DNA of 64,000 bases from Okeania hirsuta (GTDB lineage: Bacteria > Cyanobacteriota > Cyanobacteriia > Cyanobacteriales > Microcoleaceae), in the NCBI RefSeq assembly GCF_003838195.1, contig NZ_RCBY01000005.1, positions 1-64,000 of the forward strand. The letters are read 5' to 3'. Positions within the stretch are counted from its first letter, which is position 1. The number at the start of each line of letters is the position of its first letter. Positions 21,846 through 32,756 of the stretch are shown in pieces. The position numbers were made by a program, and so were the translations under genes. The notes beneath the pieces are model-generated. The model ran no database searches. It was not told the origin of the DNA and worked only from the letters and a program-made list of their open reading frames with translations.

Positions 21846-22436
21846 AAATTGATTTGGAATTGAGATATTTAAGGGCACTACTGCCGCTATGCGGAAGTTA
21901 AAAGTCATGCATTTAAAAGTCAATCATTTTTGATTTGGAATTGTTTGAGGATTTTGTAACTGGTCAGTTATTTCCGCCATCCTGCACTACTAAGTAAAAT
22001 TATGACTTTTAGTAGTCAGTATAAATATAAATACTAGACTTGTCGCTTTATAACTTAAAAATTCCCCAAAAACCTTGTTCTGTAAGGATTGTAGTTATTG
22101 GATGGCAAAAATGCTGGGAATTATTGCTCTGTCTAGGTTAGAGTGATTTTTTCCCTTTATTTAGCGACAACTCTACTAAAAGCCCCCTTGCCTGATACTA
22201 GATATAATCTTTAGAGATAAAATTATCTCTATTTTTGTTGATTTAAATGAATCTTGATTAACTTTCTACTCCAGAGTTCATACTTTGTTCAGCAAAGCCG
22301 ACTTAAAAAGATATTTCTACACATACCAGAACTTACACATTTAGGCTAGATAAAATTTTCTCTGCTTCTGCTTCCCCTCTAGCGGAAACTCTTTTTTTGA
22401 GTTTAAATGTCTAACTGATAAATATTGATTGGCTGA
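21846..22436. other. Intergenic with a CTAGTGC-family element
   Basis: A CTAGTGC-family element occupies 21875-21990, directly upstream of the chosen start of the DUF3685 gene, and is likely to contribute part of its leader or promoter. The remaining 450 bases contain no gene and no other repeat that I recognise. Confidence 0.55.
21875..21990. repeat. MITE-like element, CTAGTGC family, inverted
   Basis: This copy is inverted relative to 60671-60782: it begins gcactactgccgctatgcgg and ends gccatcctgcactac, with the middle phrase aggattttgtaactgg. It extends the open frame of the downstream regulator by 26 codons that have no homology value. Confidence 0.72.
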
Positions 22437-24653
<2,217 letters not shown>

Positions 24654-25156
24654 AGTAAAGTTTACTGTGCTAATTGTACTAACTGTTAAGTAGGTTAAGA
24701 TTATTTTTTCAACTAATATTATATTTAGGTTTTTTCATTACCTAGAATGTTTTTCATCCCTCCGAAGGAAAATTTTAACTTTAGGCTTGAGCTTGACCTA
24801 GAAATATTAAATATTAAAGGTTTCTTAGCTCAAGCTAACATATAGTATCGAAAATTTTATTGTATATATATCTTATATATTTCAGCACATTGACTAAATT
24901 TTTCATTTAACCTAACCTCAGCCAAAAGTCTTGATTTTAGTAAATTTATTTAATCTTTTATCTGGGCATTTTCTTAACTATTGGATAACCTGAAAATAAT
25001 TTAGGTGAGTAGCTTTAAACTGAATTTTTAATTTTTTGGACTGGTTCAGAGGCAGTAGATGTTTATTATAAATGATGCTTAACTTTATGGCTGATGAGAA
25101 TTAGGTCTATTCTAATTAATTTACTGATACTTCTGAGTCAAATAGCCTTTTATTTT
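24654..25156. other. Intergenic, no gene seen
   Basis: AT-rich spacer between two minus-strand genes. The promoter of the membrane-anchored protein should lie near 24660-24750. A modest inverted pair (ggcttgagcttgac / gctcaagc) around 24783-24835 could be a small hairpin. No frame is convincing. Confidence 0.4.
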
Positions 25157-25630
25157 CTAATCTTTTATCGTTCTACTGCCAAAATTATGACTGTAGTGAC
25201 CATAAAAGTCTATACGATAGTCAGTAATTTTAACTCCTATCTGTGTTTCAATTTGCTCAAGCAACTCTTGAGGCAATTCTACATAAATATCCATAATTTG
25301 TCCCGTATCCAAGCAGTTAATATGAGAGTGAGATTCGCTTTTATGGCCATATAAGCAAGCATCAGCACGTTCAATACATTCAATAATTCCCTCTTTTGAT
25401 AGAAATTCAAGATTTTGATATACAGAAGTGTGACCAATTTCCTTACCTTGGAGATTTAATCGATGGTAAATTTCTCTAGCTGATAGATGTTTTTTCTCTT
25501 GCCACAAAATTTCTAGTATATATCGACGCTGACGACTCAGGCGCATTCCCTTAGCCTTACAATAATTTAGAGCATCTTCTAATGAGTAAATTTGTTTCAC
25601 AGCGCCAACCTTTCTCCAAATCAATTGCAA
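25157..25630 (-). CDS. Fur-family metalloregulator, PerR/FurC-like
   Basis: The protein of up to 157 residues is a Fur-family transcription factor. A winged-helix part carries SRQRRYILEILW and the recognition helix HTSVYQNLEFL (67-77), followed by the metal-binding dimerisation half with His96, His101 and His103 (YGHKSESHSHINC) and an ITDYRIDFYG strand. It lacks the paired CxxC motifs of structural zinc in classical Fur. The wording fits the cyanobacterial group named FurC or PerR, which senses peroxide, but I cannot separate this from other Fur paralogues. The listed start is TTG; GTG codons 7 and 10 codons further in are alternatives and there is no ATG before residue 29. Confidence 0.85.
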   Translation of the reverse strand: MQLIWRKVGAVKQIYSLEDALNYCKAKGMRLSRQRRYILEILWQEKKHLSAREIYHRLNLQGKEIGHTSVYQNLEFLSKEGIIECIERADACLYGHKSESHSHINCLDTGQIMDIYVELPQELLEQIETQIGVKITDYRIDFYGHYSHNFGSRTIKD

Positions 25631-26056
25631 ATTATTCTATAGCAATTCGCACTGAAACGTATCAACCATCAGTTTTGCTATCGGGCTAAATTATAGGGTA
25701 GTTATTATATCAGAGAATAGCCAGTAGGGAGTAGGGAGTAGTGGGAAAAACTTCGGTTCATCATCAGCGTAAGTCCTAACTGTCCCGTTTTGGTGGTGGT
25801 CGTACATTGTCCGGCAATGTTTGTGACAGGAACAGTGGGAGCATCTTGATCCCGTGCTAAGTTCACGCCCTACCTGTCTATTGCTATAGCAGTCGCTATT
25901 ACTGTATTTGACAGATAAAAAGCTGAAAACTTAGACAACGCAAAATTTTTCCTTCTCTCCTAGATAACTAAACGCCTTCTTCCTTCTTCCCTCTTCCTTC
26001 TTCCCTCTTCCTTCTGCTATATAAAAATACATTGACAATTATTTATACCTTAAAAG
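25631..26056. repeat. Divergent promoter region with an inverted-repeat element
   Basis: The region between the divergently oriented Fur-family gene and the CRR6 gene. It contains a 138-bp TATAGCAG-family element at 25884-26021 that stops 36 bases before the CRR6 start. A GGGAGTAGGGAGTAG run is at 25727. Promoters of both genes must lie here. Confidence 0.6.
25884..26021. repeat. MITE-like element, TATAGCAG family
   Basis: The ends are ctatagcag (25884-25892) and ctgctata (26014-26021). It has the shared inner phrase gctgaaaacttagacaacgc and a long CTTCTTCCCT run. It is one of about ten copies in this window. Confidence 0.7.
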
Positions 26057-26542
26057 ATGGCAATTACGATCGCCCTTAATACCGAACACTTCCATAACTT
26101 GGATGTATCTCCAGTTAAAAGTGTCATATCTCAACTGCTGACTGAAGGAGCGATCGCCTCTTCTGAACAGCAGCTAAATTTTACTATTAACTATAATCGC
26201 GACCCCCAAGACCCACGAGAACTTTCAGAAATTCCAGAAGTACGTTTATGGTTTATTCGTTTGGACAGTATTTATCCTTGGTTGCCATTTTTGCTTAACT
26301 GGAAAGAGGGTGAATTAGCTCGTTATACTGCTATGCTTGTACCTCACCAATTTCATCGCACTGAAGGTGTGCAATATAACCCAGAAGCATTAGAAATATT
26401 TCTGATGCAAAAAATTTTTGTCTTAAGAAAATGGCTACACCAACAAGGTATTTCTAGCAAATCTAGATTAATGTCCATGTCTCAAATGTTGGGTTACGAC
26501 TTAGCAGAAGAATTTTTTAGCTCAATTCCAGAAGAAGATTAA
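26057..26542 (+). CDS. CRR6-family NdhI maturation factor (DUF1817)
   Basis: The 161-residue protein matches, by memory of the family, DUF1817/CRR6. The chain of phrases DPQDPRELSEIPEVRLWFIRLD, YPWLPFLLNWKEGELARYTAMLVPHQF and YNPEALEIF is characteristic. In plants and cyanobacteria CRR6 helps assemble the NdhI subunit into the photosynthetic NDH-1 complex, which carries cyclic electron flow and CO2 uptake. It is soluble, with no signal peptide or cysteine motif. The length is as expected. ndhB lies 32 kb away, so there is no operon link. The ATG at 26057 is the natural start; upstream is a repeat element. Confidence 0.86.
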   Translation: MAITIALNTEHFHNLDVSPVKSVISQLLTEGAIASSEQQLNFTINYNRDPQDPRELSEIPEVRLWFIRLDSIYPWLPFLLNWKEGELARYTAMLVPHQFHRTEGVQYNPEALEIFLMQKIFVLRKWLHQQGISSKSRLMSMSQMLGYDLAEEFFSSIPEED

Positions 26543-26620
26543 TATCTTATGGGATCTAGGAGTGTGGGGAGATGGGGAGATGGGGAGATGGGGACAAATT
26601 TCCACCTTTTTCCCTGATCT

Positions 26621-27561
26621 GATCAATTCAATATCCTCAGAAGGTGGAAATTATTGATGATGGCCTAAGATTTCCGGGACCTGTAGGTATTGTCAAAGCC
26701 AAATTACATCGCCCGATCGTCAGGACAATCAAAACAGTGACCATCACCATGACTCCATCAGGAAGGTATTTTGCTTCAGTGTTGAGTAAGCAACAAGCTG
26801 ACAAGCCATCACCAAGTACTGAGGGGAAAGTAGCAGGTATTGACTTGGGTCTCAAGAATTTTGCTATTGTCCATGATGGGTTCAAAACATCCAAGCACCA
26901 CAACCCCAAGCATTTAGCAAGACATGAACTAAATTTGGCAAGAAAGCAAGGCAAATTAGCCAGGAAACAGAAGGGGAGTAACTCCAGGAATAAAGCCAGG
27001 AAACTGGTAGCTAGAGTTCACGAGTGAGTTAGTAATGTCCGTCAAGACTACTTACATAAGCTTTCAAGAAAGCTGGTTGACAATAACCAAGTCATGGTAG
27101 TCGAAAGTTTACACCTTCTGGACATGGTTAAGAACCACAAACTAGCTAAAGCAATATCTGATGTAGGGTTGGGAATGTTTGTTAATTTTGTGGCATACAA
27201 CCTAGAAAAAGAAGGCAAAGTGCTTGTCGAGATTGACAGATGCTTTCCCACTTCTAAACTCTGTTGTAATTGTCACGATCAAGTTGACGAGATGCCGCTA
27301 GATGTCCGTGAATGGACTTGTTCTAGCTGCGGAACTCGTCACGATCGAGATGGCAATGCTGCAATCAATATCAGAGCAGAAGGTATGAGAATGCTATTGG
27401 TCTCAGGGACTGGGACTGCTACTCATGGAAAGGAGGTAAGACCAATGCGAGGACGCAAGTCGGAGGTTAAGGCACTCCCCTGTGAGGTCAGAAGCTTGTG
27501 CTATACCCGTTCAGGGTTAGCCTCGGGTACTTCACCCTTCTCCACCCCAAATTTTATTTAA
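26621..27561 (+). pseudogene. tnpB: TnpB (IS200/IS605-type) relic, 5'-truncated
   Basis: The frame starts inside the protein at SIQYPQKV, so the N-terminal third is missing. The RuvC pieces are all present: D in GIDLGLKNFAI, E in VVESLHLLD, and D in DRDGNAAINI. A zinc ribbon (CCNC and CSSC) precedes the last one. An in-frame TGA at 27025-27027 splits the frame after RKLVARVHE. TnpB is an RNA-guided nuclease of transposons. The 3' end of the reading frame runs into the element's right end, where its guide RNA would normally be encoded. It lies convergent to the glycosyltransferase gene. I see no TnpA. The missing N-terminus and the stop mean it is dead unless supplied otherwise. Confidence 0.9.
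27504..27534 (+). mobile_element. Candidate right end of the IS200/IS605-type element
   Basis: The imperfect hairpin tacccg (27504-27509) / cgggta (27524-27529) is followed by cttca, the pattern typical of right ends recognised by TnpA in this family. The tca at 27532-27534 is also the TGA stop of the convergent GT9 gene. A guide RNA (reRNA) would lie just upstream of this, overlapping the 3' end of tnpB. This is inferred from structure only. Confidence 0.5.
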
Positions 27562-28497
27562 AACATCTTGGGGTGAAATATCGCTCATTTTACCAGTAGG
27601 AGATTTGACCGCAATTACCCGATCGCTCTTGGGTAATAATTTTTCTGGGTTAGTTGGACCAAATAAAGCAATAGTATATGTCCCAACTGCAACTGCTAAG
27701 TGCATAGGAGCACTATCAGTACAGAGCATTAAATTAGCAGCAGCGATAATAGCCGCTAATTTACCTATATCCCCAGGCATCACTAATTTAACATCTGGAC
27801 AAAATCGAGTAATTTCATTGACCCAAGTTCCATCTTCAGGACCTTTGACTACCACTACTGGTAAATTAGGTTGCTTCTGCTGTAGTTCTGTAATAATCTC
27901 CTGCCAATAATTGGTAGGGTAGATTTTATCAATACCTTTAATCTGAGCTAGTTCGCTAGAACCGCCATGAATCAGAACATACCCACTTTCGGACACTCCT
28001 AAAAGTTTTTGTTCAGCTTCTGCCCAATCAATATCTGCTTTAGGTACATTAATAGATAGTCCAGGGAAAGGTGTTACAACATCCATTCCTTGCAATAAAT
28101 CATGGTACATCTGAGCTGCATATTGTTCAGTTTTCAGGGGTATAGGGTTCGTGAGAAAGATTGCCCCATTACCTGCATAACCTACCCGTTGAGGAATTCC
28201 TGTTAACCACAACAAAAGGCCAACTGTCCAACGTTGTCCAAGAGAAATTACTGCTTCGTATTCGCGATCGCGCATAATACCTAACAAGTTTCCCCAGTCA
28301 GCGAGACTATTGGCATCTTTGAAGTCATAGGCGAGGACATCCTGTACGGACTTACAAACTCGGTATGCACCCTTTGAGCGAGGTTCTACAATTACATCAA
28401 TTTGAGATTCTGGATAAGATTTTTTCAGGTCATCCAGAGTAGGAAAGAATAAGATTTGGTCGCCAATTCCACCAGGGACAAGGGCTAGTATTCTCAT
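27532..28497 (-). CDS. glycosyltransferase family 9 (heptosyltransferase-like)
   Basis: The 321-residue protein starts MRILALVPGGIGDQILFFPTL, the nucleotide-sugar-side signature of GT9 enzymes such as the ADP-heptose:LPS heptosyltransferases. It goes on with ISLGQRWTVGLLLWLTG and VLIHGGSSELA, and ends with the region LMLCTDSAPMHLAVAVGTYTIALFGPTNPEKL. The expected role is to add a sugar to a cell-surface glycan or lipid. The true donor is unknown, and cyanobacteria often lack heptose-containing cores. The product is soluble or peripheral. Its stop codon falls on the end of the neighbouring transposon relic, so the last residues may have been altered. ispD follows in the opposite direction, 150 bases upstream of its start. 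Confidence 0.87.
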   Translation of the reverse strand: MRILALVPGGIGDQILFFPTLDDLKKSYPESQIDVIVEPRSKGAYRVCKSVQDVLAYDFKDANSLADWGNLLGIMRDREYEAVISLGQRWTVGLLLWLTGIPQRVGYAGNGAIFLTNPIPLKTEQYAAQMYHDLLQGMDVVTPFPGLSINVPKADIDWAEAEQKLLGVSESGYVLIHGGSSELAQIKGIDKIYPTNYWQEIITELQQKQPNLPVVVVKGPEDGTWVNEITRFCPDVKLVMPGDIGKLAAIIAAANLMLCTDSAPMHLAVAVGTYTIALFGPTNPEKLLPKSDRVIAVKSPTGKMSDISPQDVLNKIWGGEG

Positions 28498-28647
28498 ATT
28501 TAAGGAATTTAGCTTAATTATTAGTTGAACACAATACCAACCATATCTTACGATTCTGATTGGGAATTATTTCTTTAGTAGACATTCAATTTTTACCACT
28601 ATCCACTATATTGAATTATTCAATAGAAACCTAAAACACAAAATGAA

Positions 28648-29367
28648 ATGTATTTATTGATTCCTGCTGCTGGTATGGGGCGACGCATGGGAAGCCAACG
28701 GAACAAGCTTTTGCTGACTCTATTGGGTAAATCTTTGCTAAGTTGGACTCTTGAGGCTGCTTTCAAGTCTCATTATATTAATTGGATTGGTATTATTGGC
28801 CAGCCTGTTGATTTTCCAGATTTTCAAAAGATGATTTCTGGTTTGTCTACTAATAAGTCTATAGAGTTGATTGAGGGAGGATCGACTCGTCAGGAGTCTG
28901 TTTATAAGGGTTTACAGGCTTTGCCCCCGGAGGCGGAACAGGTGTTAATTCACGATGGGGCCAGGTGTTTGGCTACTCCGGAACTATTGGATCGGTGTGC
29001 GGAGGAGGTTGTTAAGTGTCCTGGTTTAATTGCTGCTGTGCCAGTTAAGGACACGATTAAGGTTGTTGATTCGTCGGGTCTAATTCAGGATACACCAGAT
29101 CGTCGCAATTTATGGGCTGCTCAGACACCTCAAGGTTTTGAGGTGAAGTTGTTGAAAGAATGTCACGAAAAGGGGCGTCAGTTGGGTTGGGAAGTTACTG
29201 ATGATGCTGCTTTGTTTGAAAAGTGTGGTTTGCCTGTAAAGGTTGTTGCGGGGGAGGAGACTAATCTTAAGGTGACAACTCCTGTGGATTTAAGAGTAGC
29301 AGAATTTATTTTGACGGAAGCATTGAAGAAGGAAGAAGGAAGAAGTAAGAAGGAAGAAGGTGTTTAG
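28648..29367 (+). CDS. ispD: 2-C-methyl-D-erythritol 4-phosphate cytidylyltransferase
   Basis: IspD, third step of the MEP isoprenoid pathway, joins MEP and CTP to give CDP-methylerythritol. The N-terminus MYLLIPAAGMGRRMGSQRNKLLLTLLGKSLL holds the CTP-binding Arg/Lys loop. Further motifs are VLIHDGARCLATPELL, AAVPVKDTIKVV, AAQTPQGFE and TDDAALFE. The 239-residue length is slightly more than usual. The last dozen residues, KKEEGRSKKEEGV, are encoded by an AAGAAGGAAGAAGG tandem run that has entered the 3' end of the gene. The start is clear: ATG at 28648 gives the conserved beginning. It is divergent from the GT9 gene with a 150-base gap. Confidence 0.95.
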   Translation: MYLLIPAAGMGRRMGSQRNKLLLTLLGKSLLSWTLEAAFKSHYINWIGIIGQPVDFPDFQKMISGLSTNKSIELIEGGSTRQESVYKGLQALPPEAEQVLIHDGARCLATPELLDRCAEEVVKCPGLIAAVPVKDTIKVVDSSGLIQDTPDRRNLWAAQTPQGFEVKLLKECHEKGRQLGWEVTDDAALFEKCGLPVKVVAGEETNLKVTTPVDLRVAEFILTEALKKEEGRSKKEEGV

Positions 29368-30249
29368 TTATCTAGGATAAAAGATGTTTAGTTATCTAGT
29401 AGAGAAGGAAAAATTTTATGTTGTCTGAGTTCTCAGGTTTTACTCTATCTGCGTCTTTTCCTTCAACTACTATAATTATTTATTAGCTAAGAAAAAAAGT
29501 GCATTTATCCTAAGTAGTGATTTGTCGGTCAATTCAGCTATTAATTATCAATACTTCCTGCAATAGATAAGCTTTGAGAATGCAGGATTTTATTTTTGAT
29601 ATCCTTAAAATGTGAGGGTATAAGCCTAATTTTTTGGTCATACGAAAATGATTTTGATAAAAAATATGCTGACAAATACTACCTAATTTTCTACATATTT
29701 TTTCGATTCATTTTTGATTTAATTAGATTGATAATTTATCTTATAGCAGTCGAAGCAAAGGGCGTGGATATATAAGCTTAAAACTCAGACAACGAAGATT
29801 TTTTCTTTTCTCCTAGATAACTAAAGGACTTCTTTCTTCTGCTATAAAAATAATTATTTACTAAGTAATACTTCGATTTAGCTAATATCTTTTATAGTAG
29901 TTGAAGCAAAGGGCGTGGACATATAAGTTTAAAACTCAGACAACGAAGATTTTTCCTTATCTCCTAGATAACCAAAACCTTCTTGCTTCTTACTTCTTCC
30001 TTCTTCTCTTTAATTATTGGGGATAAAAGCTAGTATTCAATAATTAATAATTAACAATTACCTCTCCTTGAAAAAAAGAGGATTGACGCTTAAGAAAATT
30101 TTTTTATTTTTCCTCCTTTAAAGGAGAAGCTTTAAACCTTAATTATTAGGTAAAGTTAGAAGTTATAGCGTTTCTCAGACTAATGAAATACACCTATCTT
30201 TATTTCTATTCTACTCCCTACTCCCTACTTCCTACTCCCTAAAAGTTAA
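29368..30249. repeat. Intergenic stretch with three TATAGCAG-family copies
   Basis: No gene is seen. An inverted copy lies at about 29385-29473, a complete one (ttatagcag to ctgctataa) at 29741-29847, and a third at about 29892-30010 without a clear right end. A dispersed TACCTCTCCTTG element follows at about 30040-30165, then CTACTCCCTA units up to the start of the next gene. The 5' untranslated region of the SpmAB-type gene is thus repeat-derived. Confidence 0.7.
29741..29847. repeat. MITE-like element, TATAGCAG family
   Basis: The ends are ttatagcag (29741-29749) and ctgctataa (29839-29847), a perfect 9-bp inverted repeat. The middle has gcttaaaactcagacaacg and a pyrimidine run. A near copy begins 151 bases further on at 29892. 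Confidence 0.78.
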
Positions 30250-31563
30250 ATGAATAAATCACAAGTATCACCAATTAATAGTCTTTGGCTATTTATGATA
30301 GTTTCAGCTACAGTTATAGCAGCATATAACGGTAGGATGACAGAAATAACTGAAGCATCGTTTGAATCTGTAAAAAATGCTGTTACTTTAGCCATTGGAT
30401 TAATTGGTAGTATGGCATTATGGCTAGGCATAATTCAAGTAGTTGAAACAGCAGGAGGAATGATTGTAATTGCTCGTTTAATTCGTCCTGTAATGGTGAA
30501 ACTTTTTCCTGATATACCTGCATCTCACTCTGCAATGTCTGCCATTATTTTGAATATAGCTGCTAATGCTTTAGGGTTAGGAAATGCTGCGACACCAATG
30601 GGTTTAAAAGCAATGGTAGAAATGGATAAATTAAATCCGGAAAAGGGAACTGCTACAGATGCTATGTGTTTATTTTTAGCTATTAATACTTCTTCAGTTA
30701 CGATTATTCCTATTAGTGTAATAACTGTTCGAGCTAGTGCTGGTGTTACTAACCCTGGAGATATTATTTTACCTGCAATTTTTGCTACTTTTTGTTCTAC
30801 AATTACGGCTATTTTCGCAGCAAAGTTTTTCGCACGTCGGCAATCTATTTATAGTTTAAATCAATCTATTTCGTCAGCAGATTTAGATTGCAATGATTTA
30901 TTAGAAGGCGAGACAAAGATATCTGAATTAACTCCACCTAACAAAATTGGAAAATTAATTTTTGCTAGTTTAATCGGTGCTTTTTTAGGTGCAGTAATTT
31001 ATCGCTTAAATCTCAAAGGCATCACCTATATTTTTAGTTTTGCTTTTCTGGAGAGTGTGTCTAATTGGTTATTACCAATATTAATTTGTTCATTTCTACT
31101 TTTTGGCTATTTTCGAGGAGTTAAAGTTTATGAAAAAATGACGGAAGGAGCAAAAGCAGGATTTGAAGTTGCCGTCAGAATAATTCCTTTTATGGTAGCA
31201 ATTTTTGTGGCTATTGGAATGTTTAGAGTAAGTGGCGCTCTAGATATTTTTGCTGTAATTTTATCGCCTATCACTAATTTAATTGGAATGCCGACTGAAG
31301 CACTACCTATGGCGTTGATTAGACCTTTATCTGGCAGTGGTGCTTTTGGTATTATGTCGGAAATAGTGACAAATGAACCCCATAGTTTTCTTTCTTATTT
31401 AGTATCAACTATGCAGGGTTCTACTGAGACTACTTTTTATGTATTGGCTGTTTATTTTGGTAGTGTTGGAATTAAAAAAACTAGATATGCTTTACCTACT
31501 GCTTTATGTGCTGATGTCGCAGGAATTTTAGCTTCTCTTGTCGTTTGTCGGATGATGTTTTGA
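30250..31563 (+). CDS. SpmA-SpmB-type nucleoside-recognition (Gate) membrane protein
   Basis: The 437-residue polytopic membrane protein joins two halves. The first (about 1-200) resembles spore maturation protein SpmA, with GLIGSMALWLGIIQVVETAGG and the conserved NAANALGLGNAATPMGLKAM-type loop. The second (about 215-437) resembles SpmB, with VRIIPFMVAIFVAIGMFR, PLSGSGAFGIM and MQGSTETTFYVLAVYFGSVG. About ten membrane segments are visible. Both belong to the Gate (nucleoside recognition) fold of transport-related proteins. In a non-sporing cyanobacterium the substrate and role are unknown. The fusion is intact in frame. Its 3' end has been duplicated downstream with about 370 bases of flanking DNA. 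Confidence 0.85.
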   Translation: MNKSQVSPINSLWLFMIVSATVIAAYNGRMTEITEASFESVKNAVTLAIGLIGSMALWLGIIQVVETAGGMIVIARLIRPVMVKLFPDIPASHSAMSAIILNIAANALGLGNAATPMGLKAMVEMDKLNPEKGTATDAMCLFLAINTSSVTIIPISVITVRASAGVTNPGDIILPAIFATFCSTITAIFAAKFFARRQSIYSLNQSISSADLDCNDLLEGETKISELTPPNKIGKLIFASLIGAFLGAVIYRLNLKGITYIFSFAFLESVSNWLLPILICSFLLFGYFRGVKVYEKMTEGAKAGFEVAVRIIPFMVAIFVAIGMFRVSGALDIFAVILSPITNLIGMPTEALPMALIRPLSGSGAFGIMSEIVTNEPHSFLSYLVSTMQGSTETTFYVLAVYFGSVGIKKTRYALPTALCADVAGILASLVVCRMMF

Positions 31564-31720
31564 TGATTAAACAAGCATTGAAGAAGGAAGAAGGAAGAAG
31601 GAAGAAAAAATGGATGGGGACTCAAACCCTAACCAATTGTCAACACCGTGTAGACGGCGGGTTATTAAACCCAAAATAAAATGATAATTTCAATTGAAAT
31701 TTTATTTCTAATCTTATATT

Positions 31721-31823
31721 AGACATCTCCATAAAAGAGGAAGTAGGTAGTAGGGAGTAGGTGAAAATAATTAATAATTTCTGTACGATAATTAATTGGA
31801 TTTTTTATAATCGAAGATAGTCT
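31721..31823. repeat. AGACATCTCCA-family element, unit 1
   Basis: It begins agacatctccataaaaga and ends with a worn copy of the inverted end (tcgaagatagtct). It carries GTAGGGAGTAGG units. It is the first half of the tandem duplication. Confidence 0.65.
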
Positions 31824-31987
31824 ATTTATGAAATATAGTAATACACAGCTAGGTTACGACTCAATTCGGTTCAGTTAAGGATTTTTTTTGGCAGTTATAT
31901 CATCTAAAGAGCTACTCTAGTCGAATGATGTTTTGATGATTAAACAAGCAATAATATCAATTAAAATTTTATTTCCAATCTTATATT

Positions 31988-32088
31988 AGACATCTCCATA
32001 AAAGAGGAAGTAGGTAGTAGGGAGTAGGTGGAAAGAATTAATAATTTCTGTAGGATAATTAATTGGATTTTTTATGATCGGAGATGTC
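31988..32088. repeat. AGACATCTCCA-family element, unit 2
   Basis: Same as the unit 267 bases upstream but with a better preserved right end (cggagatgtc). It is part of the tandem duplication that also copied the tail of the preceding gene. Confidence 0.7.
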
Positions 32089-32756
32089 AATTTATGAAAT
32101 ATAGCAATAGACAGGTAGGTTAGGACGCAATTCTGTTCAGTTAAGAATTTTTTTGGCAGTTCTGTCATCTGAAGAGGTACTCTAATGGTTCGATAATTTA
32201 TGAGTTTTGGTCTTATCTATTTGCACAGCATTCCGTAGGAAACCATATTTGTTGAGGACTTATGTAGATGATGATCTGAATAAGGGTAAATGTTTTTCCC
32301 ACTGTTCCCTGCTATAAGAAAAAAAAGAGAAATCAAAAATATCAGATTTTTTATCTGAAGTAAATCATGGCAATTTTCACAAATATAGTAATTTTAGATA
32401 ACAATGAAATACTGTTTCGCCTGGAAGGAATTCAAGGTAAGAAGACCTGGTGTCAATCTCAACTGAAATGACTATAATTCTACAAACAGCAAATTTTCTA
32501 TCTGCATATCTAAATTATTCCTCTTGATTTATTTTTCCCTTTTTTTGATTTCTTCTTGCTGCAAAAAACGAATTATCAACTGATGGATATAATTAGCTGC
32601 TATCAAATCCTATTTTCTACCTATCTCTACCATTATTTCCTTTGATTCATTCTTCCATCTGAAATTTCAGTACATCCTCATTTCCAATTTTATACCTTGA
32701 TAAACAAGGAAATTCTTGGTATTCTAATTCAAGTCCTAATTTTACACAAAAATTCT

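Larger units (their letters stand above)
31564..32756. repeat. Intergenic stretch with a 267-bp tandem duplication
   Basis: The phrase gatgttttgatgattaaacaa from the end of the SpmAB-type gene recurs at 31926, and the following 260 bases repeat. AGACATCTCCA elements are at 31721-31823 and 31988-32088, exactly 267 bases apart. The first unit has an extra insert with ggactcaaaccctaacc and gtgtagacggcgggttat, a dispersed phrase also found near 60375 and 61220. A palindrome family member sits at 32221-32245. The last 450 bases show no gene and probably carry the promoter of the oxidoreductase. Confidence 0.7.
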
